A stretch of DNA of 64,000 bases. It comes from Alphaproteobacteria bacterium (lineage in GTDB: Bacteria; Myxococcota_A; UBA796; GCA-2862545). Shown here piece by piece: positions 18,144 to 26,764 of this stretch. A model generated the notes under the pieces. That model ran no database searches, was not told the origin of the DNA, and was given only the letters and a program-made list of their open reading frames with translations. Both the position numbers and the translations under genes were made by a program. The stretch covers positions 124,001 to 188,000 of the forward strand of contig JACKER010000016.1 in assembly GCA_020632925.1 (NCBI GenBank). Direction: 5' to 3'. The number at the start of each line of letters is the position of its first letter. Within the stretch, counting starts at the first letter, position 1.

Positions 18144-20621
18144 TTGCTGCGTGTGGTGTCGAGAGGCTTTCTGCTGGCGTTGCTGTGGGTGGTGATCGGC
18201 GCCGGCACTGCTTCTGCCGCGCCTCCTGCCCCCGCCGAGGGAACGGTCACGAAGGTCGTCGTCGACGGGAACCGGCGCATCGAGGAGGCCGTCGTGCTCG
18301 CCGCCGTCGGCATCCGCCGCGGGGAGCGCGTCGATCCGGAGAAGATCAAGCGGGACATCCGAGCGGTCTGGGGCACCGGGTACTTCGACGACGTGGTCGT
18401 CGAGCTGCTGCCCGATGGCGACGGGCAGGTCCAGGTCCACTTCGTGGTCGTCGAGAAGCCCGCCGTGCGCGACGTGCGCCTGGTCGGCCACAAGAAGGTG
18501 GACGAGGACGACCTGCGCGAGGTCCTCGACGTGCGCGCCTTCACGGTGCTCAACGAGGCGAAGGTCGCGGACAACGTCCAGAAGCTCCGCGACGTCTACG
18601 TCGACAAGGGGTACTACCTCGTCGAGATCGAGCCGACGTACGAGCCGGCGGGCAACGACCAGGTCGACGTGGTGTTCAACATCACCGAGAACCGCAAGGT
18701 CGTCGTCCAGCGCGTCGAGTTCACCGGCAACGACCACGTCGCCGCCGGCAAGATCAAGCGGTTCCTGCAGATCAAGGAAGCGGGCTTCCTGCCGTTCCTG
18801 ACGCAGTCCGGCACGTTCAAGCGCGACGCGCTCGAGGCCGACCAGCAGACGGTCAACGCCGTCTTCCTCGAGGAGGGCTACCTCGACGTGAAGGTCGAGG
18901 CGCCCAAGGTCTACCTCTCGCCCGACAAGCGGTACATCTACGTCCACTACGACGTGACCGAGGGCGAGCAGTACACGCTCGGTCAGATCGACGTGACCGG
19001 CGACTTCGTCCAGGACGAGGGGCTCACCGAGGTCGCGGCGCTCCAGGTCGTGGCGGGTCGCCAGGTGCCCGACATCCAGGAAGAGCAGTGGCGGAAGGCC
19101 GAGGGCAAGAAGAAGCGTCTGTTCGCCTTCGAGCTCAAGGGCCCGCGGCTGCAGACCGGCGAGGTCTTCCGGTACAGCGAGATGCACACCGTCCGCCAGA
19201 ACCTCGAGAGTCTCTGGCAGGACCAGGGGTACGCGTTCGTCAACGTCGTCCCCGACATCCGCCCCGACCCCGCGACCCACACCGCCGACGTGACGTACGC
19301 CGTGGGCAAGGGCGAGAAGGTCCGGATCGGGCGGATCAACATCACCGGCAACGACCCGACCTTCGACAAGGTGGTCCGCCGGGAGATCCAGATCGACGAG
19401 GGCGAGATCTACCGTGGGTCGCTGATCCGCGCGTCCAAGCAGCGCCTGATGCGCCTCGGGTACTTCGAGGACGTCGTCATCAGCACGCCCCGCGGGGACG
19501 GCGACAACGTACTCGACATGAACGTCCAGGTGACGGAGCGCCCCACCGGCAGCTTCTCGCTCGGCCTCGGGTACAGCAACCTCGAGTCCCTCACGTTCAA
19601 CTTCAGCGTCCAGAAGAACAACTTCCTCGGCCTCGGGTACCTCATGTCCGGCGCCGTGAACTGGTCCAAGCTGCGGCGCCAGGGCAGCCTCTCGCTGTTC
19701 GACCCGTACTTCCTGGACAGTCGCTGGACGGCGTCGATCGACGCGTTCTACATCTCGCAGCAGTTCCAGGTCCAGAACGACGAATACCGCCGCGGCGGCA
19801 CGCTCTCGATCGGGCGGTACCTCGACCCCCGCAACGACATGCAGCTCCGCCTGCAGTACACGATCGAGGACGTGGGGCTGCAGAACATCGACGCGTTCCG
19901 CCTCCGGCTCTACGGCGGCGACCTGTACCGCAACGGCATGACGAGCACGGTCGGCACCACGCTGTCCATCGACAAGCGCAACGACCGCATCTTCCCGACG
20001 CGGGGCATCCTCACGAACATCAGCACTGCCTTGTCCGGCGGCTTCCGCCTCAACGAGGACCAGGTGCTGTCGATGTTCGGCGGCGACTTCAACTTCATCG
20101 AGACCAAGGTCAACTTCCGGCTCTACCAGCCCATCGTGCCGCGCACCGATCGGGTGGTCTTCCGGATGAACCTGACGTTTGGTGACATCCGGTCCACGGA
20201 CGGACGAGAGATCGCGTTCATCCACCGATACCGCGCTGGCGGCATCCAGAGCCTCCGCGGCTTCCAGTGGTACAGCCTCGGCCCGTCCATCCGCGTCCCG
20301 AACAGCGACGACCCGACCCGCGCCGACGACAAGCTGATCGTGGGCGGTACCGAGACCTGGACGAACAACTTCGAGATCGAGTCCTCGATCGTGCCCCAGG
20401 CCGGCATCTCGGGCGTGGTCTTCTTCGACGCGGGCAACGCCTTCCGTGGCCCGGGCGGGACGTACCCGCTCAACCCGCTCGACCTCCGCACCAGCATCGG
20501 CGCGGGCATCCGCTGGCGCAGCCCGATCGGGCCGCTCCGCTTCGAGCTCGGGTTCCCGCTGGCGCCGCAGCCGGGCGAGAAGCCCAGCGTGTTCGACTTC
20601 GGCATCGGCTCGTTCTTCTGA
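18144..20621 (+). CDS. bamA: Outer membrane protein assembly factor BamA
   Basis: BamA inserts beta-barrel proteins into the outer membrane. The product (about 825 residues) starts with a signal peptide (VSRGFLLALLWVVIGAGTASA). Five POTRA domains follow over roughly residues 30-440, recognisable by repeats such as VVDGNRRIEEAVV, VRLVGHKKVDEDDL, VEFTGNDHVAAGKI and INITGNDPTFDKVVRREI. The C-terminal barrel includes GLGYSNLESLTFNFSVQKNNF and the lid-lock region (IHRYRAGGIQSLRGFQWYSL), and ends in Phe, as required for barrel recognition. The start is uncertain: TTG 18144 was chosen, with GTG at 18087, 18153 or 18156 as alternatives. It opens the bamA-skp-lpxD-fabZ-lpxA run. Confidence 0.93.
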   Translation: MLRVVSRGFLLALLWVVIGAGTASAAPPAPAEGTVTKVVVDGNRRIEEAVVLAAVGIRRGERVDPEKIKRDIRAVWGTGYFDDVVVELLPDGDGQVQVHFVVVEKPAVRDVRLVGHKKVDEDDLREVLDVRAFTVLNEAKVADNVQKLRDVYVDKGYYLVEIEPTYEPAGNDQVDVVFNITENRKVVVQRVEFTGNDHVAAGKIKRFLQIKEAGFLPFLTQSGTFKRDALEADQQTVNAVFLEEGYLDVKVEAPKVYLSPDKRYIYVHYDVTEGEQYTLGQIDVTGDFVQDEGLTEVAALQVVAGRQVPDIQEEQWRKAEGKKKRLFAFELKGPRLQTGEVFRYSEMHTVRQNLESLWQDQGYAFVNVVPDIRPDPATHTADVTYAVGKGEKVRIGRINITGNDPTFDKVVRREIQIDEGEIYRGSLIRASKQRLMRLGYFEDVVISTPRGDGDNVLDMNVQVTERPTGSFSLGLGYSNLESLTFNFSVQKNNFLGLGYLMSGAVNWSKLRRQGSLSLFDPYFLDSRWTASIDAFYISQQFQVQNDEYRRGGTLSIGRYLDPRNDMQLRLQYTIEDVGLQNIDAFRLRLYGGDLYRNGMTSTVGTTLSIDKRNDRIFPTRGILTNISTALSGGFRLNEDQVLSMFGGDFNFIETKVNFRLYQPIVPRTDRVVFRMNLTFGDIRSTDGREIAFIHRYRAGGIQSLRGFQWYSLGPSIRVPNSDDPTRADDKLIVGGTETWTNNFEIESSIVPQAGISGVVFFDAGNAFRGPGGTYPLNPLDLRTSIGAGIRWRSPIGPLRFELGFPLAPQPGEKPSVFDFGIGSFF

Positions 20622-20702
20622 CGCGGTGCCAGGAAACCACGGCCGGGTCCGCGGGTTGGATCCGGTCGGGCCCATGGGGTACGTGGGCGACCCGGAGACG
20701 CC

Positions 20703-21209
20703 ATGAGAACGCTTGTGTCCACGCTGCTGCTCGCCCTGTCCGCACCCGCCTTCGCGGGCAAGATCTGCGTCGTCGACTTCCAGACGGCCGTGACCGAGAC
20801 CCAGGAGGGCAAGGCCGCGCAGACCCGGATCGACACGATGTACGCGACCCGGAAGGGTGAGCTCGAGCGCATGCAGGCGGACCTCGAGAAGGCCATCAAG
20901 GACTACCAGGGCCGCGCGATGATCCTGTCCGCCGACGCCAAGGCGCAGGAGGAGCAGAAGCTCGGGCTGCAGCAGCAGACCTTCGAGCGGACGTACATGC
21001 AGTACCAGCAGGAGATGCAGCAGACGTACGGCGCGCTGCTCGGCGATCTCGACGAGAAGATGCGCACCATCGCGAAGGACGTGGGAGCGAGCCAGGGCTG
21101 CTCGGTCGTCCTCGACAGCGCGGTGATCGTGTACGCCAGCAACGAGGTCGGCGACGTCACCGACGTGCTCGTCCAGCGGTACAACGCGCAGCATCCCGCC
21201 AAGCCGTGA
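20703..21209 (+). CDS. skp: Periplasmic chaperone Skp (OmpH family)
   Basis: A 168-residue OmpH/Skp protein that holds unfolded outer-membrane proteins in the periplasm for delivery to BamA. A signal peptide (MRTLVSTLLLALSAPAFA) is followed by KICVVDFQTAVTETQEGKAAQ, the short beta segment typical of Skp. Long charged helices (about 45-125) form the tentacle-like coiled coil, and the terminal beta segment contains GCSVVLDSAVIVYAS. GGAG is well placed before the ATG. Its stop overlaps the lpxD GTG. Confidence 0.92.
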   Translation: MRTLVSTLLLALSAPAFAGKICVVDFQTAVTETQEGKAAQTRIDTMYATRKGELERMQADLEKAIKDYQGRAMILSADAKAQEEQKLGLQQQTFERTYMQYQQEMQQTYGALLGDLDEKMRTIAKDVGASQGCSVVLDSAVIVYASNEVGDVTDVLVQRYNAQHPAKP

Positions 21210-22261
21210 CCCGGGTGGCGGGCCGCAGCCGGACCACCGGCGAGCTCGCCAGCGCACTGGGCGCGGTCTGCGAGGGGCCCGACGATCGGGTGATCAGCGG
21301 GGTCGCACCGCTCGACACCGCGGGCTCGGAGCAGCTGTCGTTCTGCCGCGGTGGCCGCTGGACCAGGGCGCTCGCGGGGACGCGGGCGGGTGCGGTGCTG
21401 GTCGCTCCGGACCTCGAGGTGCCCGACGGGGTGGTCGCGCTCCGCGTGCGCGATCCGCGGTACGCCTACGCGATCGCGGCCTCCCTGCTGGTCCCCCTGC
21501 ACTGGCCGAAGCCCGAGCGACACGTTCGCGCAGAGGTGGCGCCCGACGCTCGGGTGGCGGACAGCTGCACGATCGAGCCCTTCGTCGTGATCCGCCCGGG
21601 CGCGCAGGTGGGTGAGGGGACGTGGCTGCAGGCTCACGCCTACGTCGGGCGCAACGCACGGATCGGCCGCGATTGCCGGCTGATGCCCGGCGCGGTCGTG
21701 ATGGACGGCGCGGTGCTCGGTGACCGCGTGTGGCTCCATCCCGGCGCGGTGGTGGGCGACGACGGCTTCGGGCACGTCATCGGCCCCGAGGGTCCGATCA
21801 AGGTGCCGCAGCTCGGCAGCGTGGTGCTCGAGGACGACGTGGAGGTGGGCGCCAACGCCTGCGTGGACCGCGCCGCCCTCAACGAGACGCGCATCGGTCG
21901 GGGCACGCGCCTGGACAACCTCGTGCAGGTCGCGCACGGCGTCCGCATCGGTGCGGAGTGCCTGCTCGCGGCCTTCGCGGGCGTCGCGGGCGGCGCGCGG
22001 CTGGGCGACCGGGTGGTCATGGGCGGACGGACCGCGGTGGTCGACGGGATCGAGGTCGGCGACGGCGCGATCTTCGCGGGCCTGGCGTCGGCGTCGCGCG
22101 ATGTACCGCCGGGGGCGAAGATCGGCGGCTCGCCCGCACGCAGCTACGCCCGCTGGCTCAAGGAGGTCGCCGGGCTGCGCGCGCTGCCGGCGGCCCTCAA
22201 GCAGCTCGAACGCATGGAGAGGCGCCTGGAGGCCCTCGAGGATGGCCGTGATGGATCGTGA
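21206..22261 (+). CDS. lpxD: UDP-3-O-acyl-glucosamine N-acyltransferase LpxD
   Basis: LpxD adds the N-linked acyl chain in the third step of lipid A synthesis. The 351-residue protein has an N-terminal uridine-binding domain (about 1-105, with VISGVAPLDTAGSEQLSFC) and a left-handed beta-helix of hexapeptide repeats. It then has DDGFGHVIGPEG, the catalytic-loop region (DNLVQVAHGVRIG, with the expected His) and DVPPGAKIGGSPA. A C-terminal helix (LKQLERMERRLEALE) resembles the E. coli trimer-forming helix. GTG overlaps the skp stop (GTGA), and the end overlaps fabZ. Confidence 0.95.
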   Translation: MTRVAGRSRTTGELASALGAVCEGPDDRVISGVAPLDTAGSEQLSFCRGGRWTRALAGTRAGAVLVAPDLEVPDGVVALRVRDPRYAYAIAASLLVPLHWPKPERHVRAEVAPDARVADSCTIEPFVVIRPGAQVGEGTWLQAHAYVGRNARIGRDCRLMPGAVVMDGAVLGDRVWLHPGAVVGDDGFGHVIGPEGPIKVPQLGSVVLEDDVEVGANACVDRAALNETRIGRGTRLDNLVQVAHGVRIGAECLLAAFAGVAGGARLGDRVVMGGRTAVVDGIEVGDGAIFAGLASASRDVPPGAKIGGSPARSYARWLKEVAGLRALPAALKQLERMERRLEALEDGRDGS

Positions 22262-22679
22262 GGGGATCGAGGCCGCGCTGCCACACCGCGACCCGTTCGT
22301 GATGGTGGACGAGCTCGTCGAGGTCGAGCTGCGCAAGCGCGCGGTGGCGATCAAGCGCGTGCGCGCGGACGAGGACTGGGCCCGCGGGCACTTCCCGGGC
22401 AACCCGGTGTTCCCCGGCGTGCTCCTCATCGAGGCGCTCGCGCAGACCGCCGCGCTCTGCTACCTCGCCGACCCCGAGATGGCTGGGATGGGCGTGTTCC
22501 TGCTGGGCGTGGACAAGATGCGCTTCCGCAAGGTCGTGCGCCCCGGCGACGAGCTGCGGCTCGAGGTGACCGTCACGGCGGAGAAGCGGAAGATCGTGTT
22601 CTTCGACGTGCTCGCCACCGTGGGCGGCGACAAGGTCGCGGACGGCGGCATCATGGCGACGCTACAGGAGGAGCGATGA
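22242..22679 (+). CDS. fabZ: 3-hydroxyacyl-ACP dehydratase FabZ
   Basis: FabZ dehydrates 3-hydroxyacyl-ACP in fatty-acid elongation and competes with lipid A synthesis for the same precursor, which explains its place between lpxD and lpxA. About 145 residues long, it has ALPHRDPFVMVDEL, the catalytic GHFPGNPVFPGVLLIEALAQ (His and Glu) and the DKMRFRKVVRPGDEL segment. Start: ATG 22242 has GGAGG nine bases upstream; ATG 22251 in the same frame is the alternative. It overlaps lpxD by 11-20 bases and lpxA by four. Confidence 0.95.
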   Translation: MAVMDREGIEAALPHRDPFVMVDELVEVELRKRAVAIKRVRADEDWARGHFPGNPVFPGVLLIEALAQTAALCYLADPEMAGMGVFLLGVDKMRFRKVVRPGDELRLEVTVTAEKRKIVFFDVLATVGGDKVADGGIMATLQEER

Positions 22680-23464
22680 GCATCCACGCGACCGCGGTGA
22701 TCGACCCCAGCGCGGAGCTCGGGGACGTGGAGATCGGTCCCTACGCGGTGATCGGCCCCCGCGTCCGCCTGGCCGACGGCGTCGTGGTCGGCGCCCACGC
22801 CAGCATCGAGCGCGACACGGACGTGGGCGCGCGCACGCACGTCGGCAACCACGCGGCGATCGGCGGCGACGCCCAGGACCGGGGGCACGACCGCACCGCC
22901 CACTGTGTGCTGCGCATCGGCACGGACAACGTGTTCCGCGAGTTCTCGACGGCGCACCGCGGCAGCTCCCAGCACAGCCGCGAGACGATCATCGGCCACC
23001 GCAACTACTTCATGGCCAACAGCCACGTCGCCCACGACTGCGTGATCGGGGACGACACGATGTTCGCGAACAGCGCGGCGGTGGCGGGTCACGTCCGCGT
23101 GGGCGACGGCGCCATCCTCGGCGGGCTGTGCGCGGTGCACCAGCACTGCCGCGTCGGTCGCCTGGCGATGGTGGGCGGTGGTGCCATGTGTGCCCAGGAC
23201 GTGCCGCCCTTCGCGCTGGCCCAGGGCGATCGCGCCCGCCTGTACGGCGTGAACATCATCGGGCTCCGACGCCACGGGATGGACGACGCGAGCATCGCCG
23301 CAGTCAAGGACGCCTGGAGGGTGCTGTTCACGAGCGAGCTGCCCTGGAAGACCGCGCTCGCCCGGGTGGAGGAGACCCAGGGGGAGAACGCCGCCGTGCA
23401 GGAGCTGCTGGCCTTCCTCCGGACCTCGACCCGCGGTGTGTGCCGCGCCGGCTTCGACACCTGA
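22676..23464 (+). CDS. lpxA: Acyl-ACP:UDP-N-acetylglucosamine O-acyltransferase LpxA
   Basis: First enzyme of lipid A synthesis, a trimeric left-handed beta-helix. The 262 residues include the hexapeptide repeats (AVIDPSAELGDVEIGPYAVI), the catalytic histidine region NSHVAHDCVIGDD (matching the E. coli NAHIAHDC), GGLCAVHQHCRVG, AQDVPPFALAQGDRARLYGVN and a C-terminal helical domain ending STRGVCR. The ATG overlaps the fabZ stop (ATGA). Whether its substrate is normal UDP-GlcNAc or a 3-amino analogue is a real question, because a Gfo/Idh oxidoreductase follows immediately. Confidence 0.95.
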   Translation: MSIHATAVIDPSAELGDVEIGPYAVIGPRVRLADGVVVGAHASIERDTDVGARTHVGNHAAIGGDAQDRGHDRTAHCVLRIGTDNVFREFSTAHRGSSQHSRETIIGHRNYFMANSHVAHDCVIGDDTMFANSAAVAGHVRVGDGAILGGLCAVHQHCRVGRLAMVGGGAMCAQDVPPFALAQGDRARLYGVNIIGLRRHGMDDASIAAVKDAWRVLFTSELPWKTALARVEETQGENAAVQELLAFLRTSTRGVCRAGFDT

Positions 23465-24351
23465 GCGGCGACCGGCTGCGGGTCGCGTTGGTGGGCTGCG
23501 GCGCGATGGGCAGCCGCCACGCCCGCGTCGTCGCCGCCGATCCGGACTGCGAGCTGGCGGCGGTCGTCGACACCGACCCCGAGCGCGCCACGATCCTCGC
23601 GGAACGTCACGGGACACGCGTGGAGCGCACGGTCCCGCGCGAGGTGGACGCGGTCGTCGTCGCCACACCCACCACGACCCACGCCCGGATCGCCGGGCCG
23701 TTGCTCGCCGACGGGGTGTGGTGCCTGGTGGAGAAGCCGCTGGCGCACAGCGCCGAGGCCGCCCGCAGCCTGCGGCACCCACGCTGCGCCGTGGGGCACG
23801 TCGAGCGTCACAACCCCGCGCTCCGCGCCGCAGGCTCGCTCGCGCCGCGCGTGGTGGAGGCCCGCCGGATCGCGCCCCCGACCGGGCGCGGCACCGACGT
23901 CGACGTGATCCTCGACCTCATGATCCACGACATCGACCTCGTGCTGGACTGGGCGGGACCGGGGGCGGAGGTCGCGTGGATCGACGCCGCCGCGGTCGCC
24001 GTCGCCGGGGATCTGGTGGACACGGCGAGCGTGCGCCTGCGGACGACCACCGGCCTGACGGCGACGCTGCTCGCCTCCCGGGTCGCCTCCGAGCGGCAGC
24101 GGCACATCGCCTGCTACGAAGGCGGCCGCTCCACGGTCCTGGACCTGCTCTCCGGGCGGGCGCGCCGCGGTGGTCAGGAGCTCCACGCCGCCGATCCCCG
24201 CGACGCGCTGACCTGCCAGTGGCAGGCGTTCACGGATGCGGTGAGGAGGGATCGTCGACCCGAGGCCGGCGGCGACGCGGGCATCCGGGCGGTCGAGGTC
24301 GCGGAGCGGATCCGCGCGGTGACCCTGCAGGAGGCGCGATGCGAGCGATGA
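23440..24351 (+). CDS. Gfo/Idh/MocA oxidoreductase in the lipid A operon (GnnA-like position)
   Basis: A roughly 303-residue NAD(P)-dependent dehydrogenase. The Rossmann signature VALVGCGAMGSRHARVVA is followed by VDAVVVATPTTTHARIAGPLL, VEKPLAHSAEAARSL (the EKP motif) and VGHVERHNPAL. In the second domain LMIHDIDLVLDWAG matches the family's H-D-x-D element. Genes of this family between lpxA and lpxB are known: GnnA of Acidithiobacillus oxidises the 3-position of UDP-GlcNAc for conversion to the 3-amino sugar by GnnB. No aminotransferase is adjacent here. Start: GTG 23440 overlaps lpxA by 25 bases; a CTG at 23461, overlapping the lpxA stop, would also give a normal N-terminus. Confidence 0.8.
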   Translation: MPRRLRHLSGDRLRVALVGCGAMGSRHARVVAADPDCELAAVVDTDPERATILAERHGTRVERTVPREVDAVVVATPTTTHARIAGPLLADGVWCLVEKPLAHSAEAARSLRHPRCAVGHVERHNPALRAAGSLAPRVVEARRIAPPTGRGTDVDVILDLMIHDIDLVLDWAGPGAEVAWIDAAAVAVAGDLVDTASVRLRTTTGLTATLLASRVASERQRHIACYEGGRSTVLDLLSGRARRGGQELHAADPRDALTCQWQAFTDAVRRDRRPEAGGDAGIRAVEVAERIRAVTLQEARCER

Positions 24352-24863
24352 TCCCGTCCCTGGCGCTCCTGGCCGGCTGTGCGGCCGAGGACCCGCTGGT
24401 GGCGGCCTGGCACCACCCGCTGCACGTCGAGGTGGCCGAGGAGGGCGCGGCCGAGGACGGCAGCTGTGCGCCCGAGCTCAGCGCGCTGCAGCCCGAGACG
24501 GAGTGGTTGTTCGTCGCGACCCAGGAGGGGACGCCCGCGGTCTCCTCGCTCTACTGGTGCACCGCGCCCGAGGCCTGCCCCGTCACCCCGTGGGCCAACG
24601 TCTGGATCACGCGGTGGACCGAGGAGGACCTCGAGGGCAGCGTCGTCCTGAGCACGTACGTGGGTCGCCTGTGCACCGTGCAGTGGACGGGCCTCGAGGC
24701 CCACCGGACCGCCGACGGCGAGGTCGACCTCACGGTCTCGACGACCACCGGCGAGCTGCACGACAGCACGACCGAGGACTGTGACGCCTTCGCCGCCTCG
24801 CTCTCCACGGGCGATGCCTGCGACGTGGTCGAGCACTACGTCGGCTCCCAGATCCTGGAGTAG
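24339..24863 (+). CDS. Predicted lipoprotein of unknown function in the lipid A operon
   Basis: A 174-residue protein with a very short lipoprotein signal (MRAMIPSLALLAGC, lipidation at Cys-14). The mature part is acidic and has eight or more further cysteines (SCAPELSAL, YWCTAPEACPVTPW, GRLCTVQW, EDCDAF, GDACDVV), suggesting several disulfides in the envelope. No known domain was recognised. AGGAGG lies just upstream of the ATG, and the gene overlaps the oxidoreductase stop, so it is co-translated with lipid A enzymes. It ends two bases before lpxB. Confidence 0.65.
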   Translation: MRAMIPSLALLAGCAAEDPLVAAWHHPLHVEVAEEGAAEDGSCAPELSALQPETEWLFVATQEGTPAVSSLYWCTAPEACPVTPWANVWITRWTEEDLEGSVVLSTYVGRLCTVQWTGLEAHRTADGEVDLTVSTTTGELHDSTTEDCDAFAASLSTGDACDVVEHYVGSQILE

Positions 24864-24865
24864 GC

Positions 24866-25909
24866 GTGGCGCGGATCGTGGTCGCCGCGGCCGAGGCGAG
24901 CGGCGACGCCCTGGCGGCCGCCGTCGTGCGCGAGCTGCGCGACCGGCGGCCCGACCTCCGGTTCTCGGGAGCAGCGGGCCCCCACCTCCGGGCGGCCGGG
25001 GTCCGTGCGGTGGCCCGCGCCGAGGACCTGTCGGCGGTCGGCCTGGTGGAGGCCATCGGCGTCGTCCCCGCGGCGCGCCGCGCGCTCACCGCCCTCGAGG
25101 CGGAGCTCCACGGCTCCGCGGCCTGCCTGACCGTGGACGCGCCATCGCTGTTGCTGCGACTCGCTCGTCGCGCGCGGCGGGCGGGCGTGCCCGCGCTGCA
25201 CCTGGTGGCCCCGCAGGTCTGGGCCTGGCGGCCGGGTCGCGCGGACCGGGTCGCGGACACCGTCGACACGCTGATGTGCCTGCTGCCCTTCGAGCCGCCG
25301 CTGTTCGAGGGGAGGGTGCGGGCGATCTTCGTCGGTCACCCCGCTGCTGCCACCGCGCCGATCGCCACGCCGATCGACGGCCGCCCGACGTTCGCGCTGT
25401 GCCCCGGGTCGCGCCCGGCGGAGGTCCGCAGGCTGTGGCCCGTGTTCCGCGAGGTCGCGCGGGCCCTTCGCCGACGCTGGCCGGAGTCTGCGTTCGTCGT
25501 GCCCCGAGCGCCGACGCTCTCTCCGGCGCTGCTCGGAGGGCTCGACGCCCGGCTGGTGGACCGCGTGGCCGCCTGCGCGCACGCCGACGCGGCCCTCGTC
25601 GCGTCGGGTACGGCCACCCTCGAGCTCGCCGCCCTCGATGTCCCGATGGTGGTCGCCTACCAGGTGCACCCGCTCACCGCGATCGCCGCCCGGCGCTGGC
25701 TCCGCGTGCCGCGGGTGGCGCTGCCCAACGTCCTGGCCGGGCGCGCGCTGGTCCCGGAGCACCTCCAGGACCTCGACCCGGCACGGATCGCCGCGGACCT
25801 CGAGCGCCTGGTGGGGACGGGGGACCAGGTGCCCCGCGCGCTGCTCGCCTCGCTGCGAGGGGAGGGTGCGGTGCGCGCTGTCGCGGACGAGGTCCTACGC
25901 TGGCTCTGA
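24866..25909 (+). CDS. lpxB: Lipid-A-disaccharide synthase LpxB
   Basis: LpxB (GT19) condenses UDP-diacylglucosamine with lipid X to the tetraacyl disaccharide. The 347-residue product begins with MARIVVAAAEASGDALAA, matching the family GEASGD motif with Ala for the first Gly. It continues with FSGAAGPHLRAAGV, APQVWAWRPGRADRV, LLPFEPPLFEG, FVGHPAAA, ALCPGSRPAEVRRLWPVF and the C-terminal SGTATLELAALDVPMVVAYQVHPL and VALPNVLAGR blocks. It is slightly shorter than E. coli LpxB (382 aa). Its 3' end overlaps the convergent exonuclease gene by 15 bases. Confidence 0.93.
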   Translation: MARIVVAAAEASGDALAAAVVRELRDRRPDLRFSGAAGPHLRAAGVRAVARAEDLSAVGLVEAIGVVPAARRALTALEAELHGSAACLTVDAPSLLLRLARRARRAGVPALHLVAPQVWAWRPGRADRVADTVDTLMCLLPFEPPLFEGRVRAIFVGHPAAATAPIATPIDGRPTFALCPGSRPAEVRRLWPVFREVARALRRRWPESAFVVPRAPTLSPALLGGLDARLVDRVAACAHADAALVASGTATLELAALDVPMVVAYQVHPLTAIAARRWLRVPRVALPNVLAGRALVPEHLQDLDPARIAADLERLVGTGDQVPRALLASLRGEGAVRAVADEVLRWL

Positions 25910-26764
25910 CCGGTCGAGCCGCTCCGCCAGGCTGTGGAACTCGAGCTCCACGAACCAGGCGCGCAGCCCGTCGCGGTCGATGGGTGCGGTGAGCGGCTCG
26001 GTCAGCTCGAGGTCGCGCCGGATCCGGCCCAGTCCCTCGTAGCGGCGCAGCTCGTCGCCCACGCGGCCCAGGACGGGCACCAGCCGTCGGTTGCCGATGC
26101 GTCCCTCCGCGTGGGCGCGCAGGATACCCTCCGCGTCGCCGTGAGCCGCGACCAGCGCCTTCGCGGAGGCCCGCCCGAGGTTCTGGACGCCTGGCAGGCC
26201 GTCCGAGGGATCGCCGACCATCGCCTTGTACGTGGGGAGCAGGTGCGGCGCGAACCCGTAGCGGTCCCGGAACACGTCGAGATCGATGTCGACGGTCTTG
26301 CGGCCGCGCTGGCCCAGGAAGTGGACCGTCGTGCGCTCGTCCACGAGCTGCAGCAGGTCGGAGTCGCCGGTCACGACCAGCGAGCGCGGCAGCTTCGTCG
26401 TGAGCGTGCCGATCACGTCGTCGGCCTCCCAACCCTCGACCGCGTGCAGGGGGACCCCCGCGGCGTCCGCCAGCTCACGCAGCCGCCAGGACTGGATGCG
26501 CAGCGGGTCGGGGGCCGGCTTGCGATGGGCCTTGTACGCCGGCATCTGCTCTCGCCGCACCGACCGGCCGGGCAGGTCGATCGCGATGGCGAAGCCCGCG
26601 GTGTCGCGCTCGCGCAGGAGCTGCATCAGGACGACGCAGAACCCGTACAGCCCGCTCGTCGGGTCGCCGCGCGAGGTGGTCATCGGCGGCAGGGCGTAGA
26701 ACGACCGGAACAGCAGGGCGAAGCCGTCGATCAGAACGTGCGGGGATTCGGCGGTCTCGCTCAC
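25895..26764 (-). CDS. Stand-alone 5'-3' exonuclease (Pol I N-terminal domain family)
   Basis: A 289-residue flap endonuclease/5'-3' exonuclease homologous to the N-terminal domain of DNA polymerase I but without a polymerase. It shows the acidic metal-site motifs LIDGFALLFRSFYALPPM, GFAIAIDLPG, RREQMPAYKAHRK, EADDVIGTL and VVTGDSDLLQLV, and the DNA-binding YKAMVGDPSDGLPGVQNLG followed by ASAKALVAAHG (helix-hairpin-helix). It likely removes RNA primers or flaps. The GTG start overlaps the stop of the upstream dehydratase gene (GTGA on the minus strand). Its 3' end overlaps lpxB. Confidence 0.9.
   Translation of the reverse strand: MSETAESPHVLIDGFALLFRSFYALPPMTTSRGDPTSGLYGFCVVLMQLLRERDTAGFAIAIDLPGRSVRREQMPAYKAHRKPAPDPLRIQSWRLRELADAAGVPLHAVEGWEADDVIGTLTTKLPRSLVVTGDSDLLQLVDERTTVHFLGQRGRKTVDIDLDVFRDRYGFAPHLLPTYKAMVGDPSDGLPGVQNLGRASAKALVAAHGDAEGILRAHAEGRIGNRRLVPVLGRVGDELRRYEGLGRIRRDLELTEPLTAPIDRDGLRAWFVELEFHSLAERLDRSEPA

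Noticed and set aside
17826..21257. A 1143-residue open frame on the minus strand covering bamA and skp
   Set aside because: It is antisense to clearly recognisable BamA and Skp, has a biased Asp/Val/Arg/Leu composition typical of GC-rich shadow frames, and shows no family motif.
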